DNA from: Nymphaea colorata
Taxonomy: Eukaryota; Streptophyta; Magnoliopsida; Nymphaeales; Nymphaeaceae
NCBI RefSeq assembly: GCF_008831285.2
Contig: NC_045149.1
Span: forward strand, 17,623,035 to 17,687,034
Direction: 5' to 3'
DNA length: 64,000 nt
Positions 39,846 through 49,830 of the stretch are shown piece by piece (position 1 is the first letter of the stretch; the number at the start of each line of letters is the position of its first letter). The translations under genes and the position numbers were made by a program. The notes beneath the pieces are model-generated. The model was not told where the DNA came from. It did no database searches and worked only from the letters and a program-made list of their open reading frames with translations.

Positions 39846-40663
39846 AACTCGGGTCTGCCCCATTAAAGTATCCTGGATCCTGGTCCGAACTGTTGATGGC
39901 AACAAGCGGGTCAGATTTGAAACCGTATCTTTAAAAAATGCATGCTTTAAAAGCAATATGTTTTAGAAAATGTGGTGAAATTATAGATATTGTTTTTAGA
40001 TCCGATACAACATAAAGATATCATCATGTTTATGATAATAAAAAAGCATGTGATTGAGGAATATATGTTCTAAACAATTAACATATTTTATCAAACACCA
40101 TTTAGGGATGGAAATTGTTTCGAATTCCAGTTGGATCTACGATGTACTAAATTTGATATGATTTGTCGCCCTAGGTGATCTTTGGATTCATACTTAGATT
40201 TGGTCTTTTTCTTCGCTGGATTGAAATCCACCTACAAGCACAAGATCCAACACTTACCTATAACTGGTTCAGGTATATATTTATCCTATTTCAATCAATA
40301 AATCACAACCAAAACCGAATAAATGGATTTGACATCGAATCTCTAATCAGCTATCTCCTATTCTTTTACATCGCTAAGCAATAAACAGGTGTCGAAATAA
40401 TGATTTTCATGCAGCGTAGGGTTTCCCACTAGGGTTGAAGTTCTTATCTAATCCGTCATGCTATAAGGTACATGGTTTGCTTTTGGTACCATAAGATGTT
40501 GTACACCATAATTTAGTTTACTACATATTGGTGTCTTTTAAATGTAGAATTTCTTGGACACAATAATAAATTTTGCAAGTTTTCCATGGAATTTCGCATA
40601 TTTTTTATGGTATCTATTTTTTAGAATTTTGACATATTTTTTGTAGAATTTTGTACAAAACAG

Positions 40664-40705
<42 letters not shown>
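40664..40705. repeat. (AC)n(AT)n microsatellite
   Basis: A run of AC repeats turning into AT repeats, in the AT-rich tail of unit B. No counterpart of similar length lies at the matching place of unit A. Confidence 0.9.
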
Positions 40706-41862
40706 CCCATCATCTTTAAAATTTAACATCTTTATAGGGAACACAACAGTACTTCCTTCACCAATCAAGGCACCCACAATGGGAAAAGTCATATGCACAC
40801 CTCACCCCACTTGCAAAATCATTGACAACTGCTGCACTGTTTCTTAATATTCACTTATTCCAACCTTTATTTCTGTTTGATTATATGTGGATTTGAACAG
40901 ACGGCCTGCATATTGAAACAAAAATAGCTGGTCAGGGCATATTCATGTCTTTTTATAGTGATAGCCGGTTGGGGCAGGGATAGGTAGAAGGTGCATTCGT
41001 GCTTTGGTTCCATAGGTGATACTCCCTTGGGCCGCAAAAGGTGAGGGTGCTCTCTAGCCAAAGGATACATAAAAGGTGCACTCATCATAGTTTAGGACCT
41101 CCGAGACAAAAAGAAAGAGAGACAGGGGCGGTGCCTTTTGGACCTCTTTTTAGAGAGTGGGTTGTTAACCTCCTAACTCTTCCTAATAACTCGAAGCATC
41201 TAACCAAAGTAATTGCAAGTTAGTTAGATCTACTTTGACGATTTTGCCAACTTTTAATATACAAAGTTTTTAAATGATTCGACCTCTAATGCATTTTATT
41301 TTATTGTCCTAGGTCCAGTTTATCTTCATCGGATACACAAACCTAAGGAGCAACTCAATCAGACGTGAGTACATGAATTACATGTACTTGTGGTATTTTA
41401 TAAGAATCTTATTTGATGAAGCAGCTTGTCGCTCTTCTTTTCTCATCAGTATAGAATGAACACATTTTTGTATTCCAAAGATATAATAGTTCCATATGGT
41501 CCTGCCCTAAGATGCATGACGTGTAGTCCTAAGAGGGGACCAAGCTCGCGTGCATGTGCCAATGCCATGGACGGCAATGGGACAGCACAAAATGAGCAGG
41601 TTGAGAAGGAAAAAAAAAAAGAGAGAGAGAGAAATATCTGAACCAATTAAGACATGTATGACAGTAAAATCGGTTTACATAGAAGCTGTCACCCTCTTGC
41701 ATTTATTATTACTACTATCACAAGTATTATTCTAAAGTTGTTTAAGCATGTTTGTTTGCATACACAAAGTGAATTGGTGGCATACTTAATATTACCAATA
41801 TTCAAAGGAAATCTTAGAGGGTGATTGGATGACAGCCCAGAACTAGGTTCTTGCGTTCAAAC

Positions 41863-42158
41863 TAGGGGTGAACAACAAGTCGAGCTATGACTCATTGAAG
41901 CTCGGCTCATGAACTATTTCAAGCCGAGTCATTTGCTTAACGAATCGATCTCAAGTTCATGAGTTGACTCATTCAAATAATGGAGTTGAATTTGAGCTCA
42001 ACGCATAACCGCCGAGTTGAGCTCAAGCTTTAATTGAGTTTGTTGAGCCTTAATCGAGTCGAGCTTGAACTCAACACATAACTGCGAAGTCGAGGTCGCG
42101 CTGCTTCCGTCGAGCTACTGACTGAATTCGGGATCGACTCGGCTCATGTCCACCCCTA
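41863..42158. mobile_element. hAT-like MITE, copy 1, with 8-bp target duplication
   Basis: 296 bp bounded by inverted termini TAGGGGTGAACA and TGTCCACCCCTA, flanked on both sides by the perfect 8-bp direct repeat GTTCAAAC (41855-41862 and 42159-42166). An 8-bp duplication with TAGGG-type ends is characteristic of hAT elements. The interior is made of imperfect GAGCTCGAGCT-like runs and has no transposase. Confidence 0.85.
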
Positions 42159-42931
42159 GTTCAAACAAATCATTCCGGGTGCGTTTTGAATGATATCAAA
42201 AAACGGTTTTGGCAGAACACAGGATTCATGACTCCGCTAGTGTTTTTTTCTTTTCAAAACAAAATTGATTTTTGCCCCCCAAACCAAGATCCTAACATAT
42301 AAATTAACCGAGTTTTAAAAATCGGGTATTTAACCAGGTTTCACAAAAACCAACTCTTATGAGGATGTCATTCAGACACCCTTAAACTTTTTTGAACTTT
42401 TTTAAACTTGAAAATGTTTTTAAATCTAACCCGCCGAGCCAGGTGAGCTGATCTGGTTGCTTCACCCTTTATTGATTAGTCCTTTTGATTTCTTACTTCT
42501 TGACTTAGCAGCTGTTCATTTTTCACGTATATATTCACACACTATGGACGGTTAAATTATATATATATATATTGCAATAGGTAGATGAGTACCAAAATTA
42601 GTTTCAACAAAGAATTCACCGCTCGAGAAGTTGTTGAATTTAATGCACCTTGCAGAGAAACTAAGTAATTACAGTAAAATAACAATATGTGCAGGTGTTG
42701 TGAACATTATATTGATGCGAGCCTTACCTCATTCGGCAGCGCATACCAAGAGAGGCATCAAACCATGTTTAAATTTTTTCTTATTAATAGGAGGTCGACA
42801 GCCTGAAAGTGGGTGTTCATTGGTAGTATGTAATATTCATTCGAGTTCGCCGGTCGAAGTAAAATATTCAGTAGTGATGAGATAAGTAAAATATTGGTAG
42901 TATGTAATACGAAAAATCTAGTTTTGTTTTT

Positions 42932-43247
42932 CCTTTGTATTTGATAGTGTGGAATTTTGATTTCAGAATTGAGAGTGATATGTTTGATAAAATGGGAATT
43001 AAAATTATAGAGTTCATGAATTAAAGCTTTATGACATCGGCCCAAAAGAGACATGTTTTTTTTTTTTTTTTTTTTAATTTTGGAATATTCATAATTCCAC
43101 CTCCTATGATAAAATCACAATTCCGGGATTTTTATTTGAGAATGAGCCTATAATTGCGAAATCAAAACTATTTTTTTGATAACACAATTCATGAGAATTT
43201 TAATTCTAGAATTTTGTAATTCCAGACTTGTCAAACACACCTAAAGG
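42932..43247. mobile_element. Fold-back element with long degenerate inverted repeats
   Basis: The left end (CCTTTGTATTTGATAGTGTGG, of which the first 20 bases are the start) and the reverse complement of the right end (CCTTTAGGTGTGTTTGACAA) align over about 45 bp, including GGAATT and AGAATTAAAATT blocks further in. No open frame. A poly-T run lies in the middle at about 43055-43074. Target duplication not resolved, so the superfamily is open. Confidence 0.5.
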
Positions 43248-43647
43248 ATAATCAACCTGCTCATTGTTAATGAGTCCTGCCATGCTAAAACCATGAAGAC
43301 AAACTATGCTCATGCAAGAGATAAATGTTTCTCTAGTGGTGAAGATCAGAGAACCATGTGAACATAAGATCAGTCAATTTTTTCTAATATGGCAAATAAC
43401 TGCGCGCTTCTGAATTGCTTCTACTCACTGTATCTGCATATTTCAGCTTCTATCGATCTTGAAATCCTTGTCATAACGTTGCAATTGACTGGATCAATGC
43501 CTTCTTTGAATTAACAGAAAATTCGTAATGAGTTCTGGTCAAGCCAATAGAAGAAACAAACTAATCTATTTCCTGCGCACTATATAGAAGCTGCCATATA
43601 TAGGAAGGCTGATATTATTTATGAAGCTTCACAGGGGCGCGCGCTCG

Positions 43648-44086
43648 CACACACACACACACACACATATGATGTCTCTCAGACGTAAACCTTTGTCAAG
43701 CTCTCTGCACATTCTAACGCACTTAAAGATGAGCAGTAGGTGCAATCTACCCTTCTTGGACGGATGAGTCCTCTAAATACCACAGTGAAGGCAGGTTTTT
43801 CAGCATCTAAGCTCTTTGATTCGCATCCATGGATAATTTATGTCCTGACTGCAACAGCAGCTTTTTCTCCACTAAACGACCTCCCTCACCTACCGCCAAA
43901 GAAAAAGAGCTCTCTCTCTCTCTCTCTCTCTATTATGGATATATGTGTGTGTGGGGAAACAATTTTCACCACAAAATTTCTGCCTTTTACCTTGAATTTA
44001 ACACACTAAACAAGTGCACTAGCTCCACACATTCTTGTGTGATTCCCTCTCTCTCTCTCTCTTTTCCTCTCTCTCTGTGTGTGTGT
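43648..44086. repeat. Cluster of AC, CT and GT microsatellites
   Basis: (CA)n at 43648-43667, (CT)n at 43909-43931 and (CT)n/(GT)n at 44046-44086. Open frames here (for example 43740-44009 plus and 44006-44413 minus) are low-complexity and show no recognisable product. Confidence 0.85.
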
Positions 44087-44784
44087 GCAAGCGGATAAGC
44101 ACAGACGCACTATAAAAAGAATAAAAGGAGATTCTGCATTGTCTGCAGACGCAACTGCACATGCAACAAAGAAAAAAAAAAGAAAAGAAAAAACTGCTCT
44201 ATCCATTCCAGCAGAGAAAACATGAAGAATGATGCAAGCATTAGATGCTTGCCGACCATGACTATGGAGTCTGCAACTCTGCGCCTTCGTCTTTGTCCCT
44301 TTTATTACGAGGCAGAAAGCTCGACCTAACCGAGCATTTACTTTGTGAGTACATAGTTTTATCTCTGGAACTAAACCATGACTAAGGGCGTCAAGAAACA
44401 TTACTGTATCCATTCACATTAAAAAACACAGGGGCGGCCATTAAATTTCTTCTCATCCATACTTTACAGATAGTCCCACCAACTGTAAGTCACACTTTAG
44501 ATCAATCTAGACCGTCCAACGTTACCATCGACGGCCCAAAATGCCTGACAGACGCTCACGAGGACTGCCATTATTAATGGCGGTTTCATCTCTTACAGGC
44601 ACGCACGCTCGAACGCGTACAGTCCAAACTGGTCAGAGCAGCATTTAAAGCATATGGGCGAAGAATAAATATGATTCTTTGACTGTCAAGAAGCATCTTG
44701 ACCAACAAAGGAAATCCCAAATAAAACCAAAAAGAAACCTTGGCTCCTTCTCGATCGGTGCTGGTAATACCAACAAGAAAGAAC

Positions 44785-44815
<31 letters not shown>

Positions 44816-44818
44816 GTC

Positions 44819-45587
44819 TCAAGAGCAGTCAAATTTGTAATGCTTATCTACTGCAATGGAGACCTCCCAAGTGCACCTGAGACCCTTTGGAATAACCACC
44901 AAATCACCTGCTCCGAACTCTACATACTCGGAAGACCCGCTCATGTACGCCCGGACCTTGCCCTTGAGGAAGTAGCACGTCTCCTCAGCATCAAATTTCA
45001 GCGGAAATTTCCCAGGAGGACATCCCCATCTGCAACACGAAACCAACCAAATATAATTACCTGTTCTAAAAGGCTTGAATCTTCAGCAACGAAGGCAGTA
45101 ATTTAACCTAGTTGGTGCGCTCACATAATCAATGAATTAACACTGTAATTCATGAAAAAGGCAAAGCACGTAGATGAAAGTGTGAAACTCATTAACAAAA
45201 ATGATAGCTACATCATCACTGCCGCCATTATCACACGGTTTGTCCCTCACGGTTTCACCTCTACGAGTTCTTGAAGGCTTTCATATCATTTATTCACAAT
45301 TTTGCTTCAACTTGAGGCTTCCTGTAAGCTGTATTTCAACTTACCGTCCTTGTTCTTCACCTGTACGTTTTCTACAATTCAACAAGAACTACCAGCGAGA
45401 GAGAGAGAGAGAGAGAGAGGTTTAACAGAATCCTAGGCGAAGAAGAAGAGACTTACTTTGGCCATGAGCGGATGCCAAGTTCCGACAACCGCGAGTCCGG
45501 CGGTTCGTGCTCAATTTTTATGTCGGAGATCGTGGTCTCCGGGCTCGGCTCCGAGGATGAAGGCTCCTCATGACAAGAACTCGCCAT
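44819..45587 (-). CDS. Small cupin-domain protein (DUF861/Cupin_3 type), two exons
   Basis: 113-residue RmlC-like cupin. Exon 1 45587-45457 and exon 2 45029-44819; the donor (GTAAGT) and acceptor (GCAG) join in phase to give ELGIRSWPKWGCPPGKFPLK. The cupin barrel follows: KFDAEETCYFLKGKVRAYM, then FGAGDLVVIPKGLRCTWEV, and the end AVDKHYKFDC. Length and pattern match plant single-cupin proteins of the DUF861 group. The family's biochemical role is mostly unassigned; the metal-binding His of motif 1 is not evident. The ATG at 45587 is chosen because the upstream in-frame sequence is Ser/Leu low-complexity and not cupin-like. A GA microsatellite lies in the intron (45396-45419) and another directly downstream of the stop (44784-44811). 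Confidence 0.9.
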
Positions 45588-45855
45588 GAAAGCAGGAAGA
45601 TGGGAGAGAGAGGAGCAACGATAACAATATAAACAAGAACAGCGACGATAGCAAGAAGAAGAAGAAGAAATACACAGTGAGAAAGACCACAAGGGAAAAA
45701 GAGAGGAGAGGAGGAAAGGAATTATCGTTATCTCCTCTTCTTGTCGTGCTAGGGTTTCTCCTTGCTCTTGGTCTCTTGATTTTCCTGGAGAGAGAAGAGA
45801 GAGCAGGGGAGTCATGGCGTTAAGGGAGTCTATAGTTTGTCGCATGCGGTCAGCG

Positions 45856-45929
45856 TTGACCAGAAGAATCCAACGTGGGCCGCCTATGGCTGCCCCTGAT
45901 TGGGTCGTTCTCAGTTTGACCCTTTGACC
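45856..45929. promoter_or_regulatory. Cluster of three W-box motifs upstream of the cupin gene
   Basis: TTGACC occurs at 45856-45861, 45916-45921 and 45924-45929, about 270-340 bp upstream of the cupin start codon. WRKY factors bind TTGAC[C/T]. Three in 74 bp is denser than chance would suggest, but regulation is inferred. Confidence 0.4.
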
Positions 45930-46379
45930 GACCGAAATCAATTCCTCCTATGGTGCCGGTGATGTCGTCGTATGGGCTCCATCCCCTCCTCCTCGGATGG
46001 GGTTAATTAATTTTATCCTTGGCCTCTTAATCATGAACATTTGTTATTATCATTATTATTTTATTATATAAAATTCAAAAGATAAATGGGGCAGGGCCCA
46101 GATTACGATTGATTGCAAAAAATTGATTTAAGAAATGTAAATTTTAAAAGAACATGATGGAGTTGTGTTGTTGTCAAAAGTTCTTTAACAAATATTTATC
46201 TCGAAGTACTATACTATATATATTAAGGGAACACATATATAAGTATATGACTCAACCAAAGTGGCGTATTCTTCCTTCCAAGAGTCGACAAAAGGAAAGT
46301 GTTAATAATTAGATGGAACTTTGGTACCTGGAATCCTGATGCTTGAGGGGAGTGTGGGTTCTACTGAATTCGAGTCTAC

Positions 46380-46799
46380 TAGGGGTGAACAACGAGTCTC
46401 GACTTGTTAGAGCTCGCTTCGTGAATGAGTTCGAGTTGAGTCATTTGCTTAATGAGTCGAGCTCGAGTTTATGAATCGACTCATTCAAATAATCGAGTTG
46501 AGTTCGAGCTCAACATGTAACTGCCAAGTCGAGCTCGAGCCTTAATTGAGGTTGTCGAGCCCTAATCAAGTCAATATATTCAAACAAGTTTACATACAAG
46601 TTTGTCAAATTGAGTTTGAGCTCAACACATAAGAATGAATATCAATTTTATTCAAACGAGTTTTTTGAACCTTAATCAAATCGAACTCGAGCTCAACACG
46701 TAAGTGCTGAGTCGAGCTCGAGCTGCTCCCGTCGAGCTTGAGCCGAGTCGAGCTCAAGCTCAACTGATTGAACTCAGACTCGACTAGTGTTCACCCCTA
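46380..46799. mobile_element. hAT-like MITE, copy 2 (longer, older)
   Basis: Same family as 41863-42158: starts TAGGGGTGAACAACGAGTC and ends GTGTTCACCCCTA. About 420 bp, longer because the GAGCTCGAGCTC-type inner repeats are expanded. The flanking 8-mers do not match, so the target duplication has decayed. Confidence 0.75.
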
Positions 46800-47189
46800 A
46801 ACCTAGCTAGCTTAAGTTATTGGCTAGAGATATGGATGCCATAGAATCAGCCGGTTCATCTTGCAGCTAGAATTTAAAAAACAAAATAAAACAGTAGAAA
46901 ATGACATTTGATTCCTTCACTACAGGATATTTTGTTCCTTTGTTCCCACATTTGAATCCGATTTTCCATTGAGCTGATCTAAATTTGATTCCTTTGTACA
47001 CAGAAACCCAAGCTTCAAACTCATTTCACTGAAAAGGGAATGGAACTACACCTCTAGCTTTAGTTTGCTAACAACTAGAACAAGAACAAGGGTACTGTAA
47101 TAAACTATAGAACAGCTTTAGGGTCTAGAGTTGGATCAAGACCTTATACAATACACCTTTTACTCGAATATCATGCATCCCACCGTTTG

Positions 47190-47285
47190 GAGTTCAGAAG
47201 AGTCGCACACCCATGAGAATTGAATTGATGACACGTCGTCAACGCGCCACTCAAAATGACCAGCTATGCTACGCCCCTCGAGCAC
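47190..47285 (-). mobile_element. Possible tRNA-derived SINE relic
   Basis: On the minus strand, GGGGCGTAGCATAGCTGGTCA contains a match to the pol III A box (TRGCNNARYNGG, complement of 47260-47271). About 35-45 bp downstream a degenerate B-box-like AATTCAATTCTC (complement of 47215-47226) precedes ATGGGTG. The spacing fits a tRNA-like promoter, but the B box is poor and no tail or target repeat is clear. Confidence 0.35.
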
Positions 47286-49689
47286 ACCATTCCTACAGTT
47301 TTTTCTTACTGTTTTCTAAAAAAAATTGCCAAAAAGCCAGGAATTTTCAGATTTGTACTGGACCTAGACATTGCAATTCACTTACGGAAGTACTCATTAT
47401 CATGCCATGTTCTTCAACACTTTTTTCCCCATAGAGAAAAGTTTAGCTAGCTACTAGACAAAGAGTTGTGAGATATTTAAGTGCATGATTGATGCGTGGC
47501 CAATTAAAACACAAACAATATTCTATGCTAAGAAAGGAACAAATTTGTGGGCAGTCCATATTTTTTTTTTTTTTGGCACAAGAAGTTTACAATTCAAAAA
47601 ACATGTGTTAAATGCCATATGACATGAGAGGAACAGTGGCTTAAAGGACAAAAGCTAAAAAGCAAATCAACAGTTGCAGAAAGAGACTTTAGCTTGTGTA
47701 CCAGATCCATTGTCACCACAGTGGGTTCCAAAAACTGCAACTTGATGAGACTTTTTCAAGGCAACTCATATCATATTGAAAGCAACGCTTCACCAGGAAG
47801 CTTCAGCCTGATCACAATCTTTTGTCAATTAATTGTTCTTCAGATTTTTCTTATATTCGAAATAACCTAGTTAGTGAGGTAAAACCGAGGCGCGTCAATT
47901 GCTGGTTGAAACTTGTTCGGATTTTTGTTTTTATTTTTCATTATATGCACTTGGCCCATGCAAAGGGACCTATCTCTTTCATGAACCATTCCTTGTGCAT
48001 GCCAGTTTATATATGTATATATGTTTATGCTGGATGATTAAAAATTAATTTTTTTTTCTTCAAAGCACCATCAACCATTGCTAAAGGTGCTACAAACTAC
48101 TTCTATGCCATGAATCATATTAATGTTTCTGTAATGACCAAACTTTTAATTTTTAACAAACAAAATCTGGCAGATCTCAACCTTATGTTTCAGGTTTGTA
48201 ATTTAAAGATTGCACATGCATGCGATTCATACGGCTCGCTTTCACGTCCTTAAAGAAAATCAAAGACTTTCATCTTATTAAACGTAATTACCTTACTTAA
48301 TAGTAGAAGAGAAAACCATATTTTGACAATAGAAAGGATAAGGATCAGTCTGGTGATCAACGGCAAACGTACAATATGAATGAACTGTTTAATCGTATAT
48401 TTTTTTAAATATGTACGTGTGACCACGTGGTTGGCACCTTTTAATCATGTTTTTAGGAGGCTTCTTTTTCAGGCTTATCTTATAATTTCATAAGAAGAAG
48501 ACACTTTTTCAAATTTCCTCAAAAAGGACGCACTTTTTTAACAAAAATGTCAAATACGGGCCGAAATTAAATATTGAAAAGAAAAAGTTTGGCCAAAACA
48601 ATGAATGCAATTTAGAGATACAAGCATATTGAGAAAATAATTACAGCTAAAATTTCCATTTGTCTATATATATATATATAAACTCTGTGACTAGTGCTCC
48701 CATCTTTAAAGCTTATGCCTGCTTGAGTGCTTTGACTCAAGCGGGAGATTGAGACCCCATGAGAGTCTAGCCAATGACTGACCTTGCTTTTAACTTAGTT
48801 TTGATTGTAAAAATTAGAAAAAAAAAAAGCAATTAAGAGATGAAAACTCTGACTCTCCCAGCTTTTCGAAATTGGGTTTAAAACTTTAAACTCACTTTTG
48901 GCAACTATGATCAAAACAAGCACCAAATCGAGACAGAGGTCCCTTATGTGGATTCGGATGTTAGGTTAATTAGGACGTTCAAATTGAGAAAGGTCAATAG
49001 TAAATACCCGAAGAACATAATTGCATCCACTGAAATTTCCACTTAGTTTCATAAGTTTGGAAGCCATTTTTTATTGCGTGGACGAATGTTAAATCTCCAG
49101 ATGTACCATTATGCATAATCTTTGATGTAAATACTATATTTTGTTTCCGTTTCACTTTCACGGACGATATTCTTTCGCTTTTTCTTGAGTAGAATTTTGT
49201 TTTTTCTTTCGAATAATATAACTTTATTTTTACTTTTTTTTTTGGTGTTCTTGTTTTATTAATTTGTTAATTTTTCTGTTACACTATACTTATAGAATCA
49301 TGATCAATCATCTTGAAAACTTGTCCTGCTTCCCCGCTTCTTGTCGATTTTTAAGGGTCGTTTTCCCACCTTCCTATATCGTATCACTTCCAGTATCTAT
49401 TCTTTATCCTAATAACTATAGATTGTAGTAGAAAACAGAGATGTTCGAGCCTTAGATATGGGAACAGCCACCGGGCTTGGAATTCAAAGAATTAGCTATT
49501 GCTTATTTAGTTTGGATTCTAGATGGGGTATTCCATTTTCAAGCATTCATGGGATTTGAGATTACTTAGTCATAGCAGTCAGGTGTTACTTTTCTGCCAA
49601 CATGAAGACTCAGAGCTGGACTTGGGAGTCGGACTGTTTGAACTCAGCCTAAGTTCAAGGAGGGCAATACATATACGAAAATTTCTCTT

Positions 49690-49830
49690 CAATTGCAGAA
49701 GCTTGTTCAGGAGTCATTTTTCTTCTGTAGTCCCCTCTATTGCAGAAGCCTGTTCAGAGTCACCTGTAATCTGTAGTCCTCTTTATTGCAGAAGCCTGTT
49801 CAGGAATCATGTTTCGTCAGTATTCCCTTT
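49690..49830 (+). repeat. Short tandem repeat, three copies of about 45-50 bp
   Basis: TTGCAGAAGC[T/C]TGTTCAG recurs at about 49693, 49740 and 49786, each followed by a variable T-rich stretch with CTGTAGTC or similar. It lies inside an open frame of 118 codons (49523-49879, plus) with no known motif. Confidence 0.75.

Larger units (their letters stand above)
31667..41580. repeat. Tandem segmental duplication, unit B
   Basis: Collinear with unit A but free of the gypsy element. Main differences: about 340 extra bases in a kinase intron (about 36120-36460), an exchanged block upstream of the kinase (39473-39845 versus 21273-21478), and no inverted segment. The 28 bases between units (31639-31666) include CTGCTTCTGAACTTTGGA, which occurs again at about 31705-31723, inside the unit. 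Confidence 0.9.

Noticed and set aside
44006-44413. 135-codon open frame on the minus strand
   Set aside because: Spans CT/GT microsatellites, has no recognisable domain, and no splice context or conservation signal supports it.
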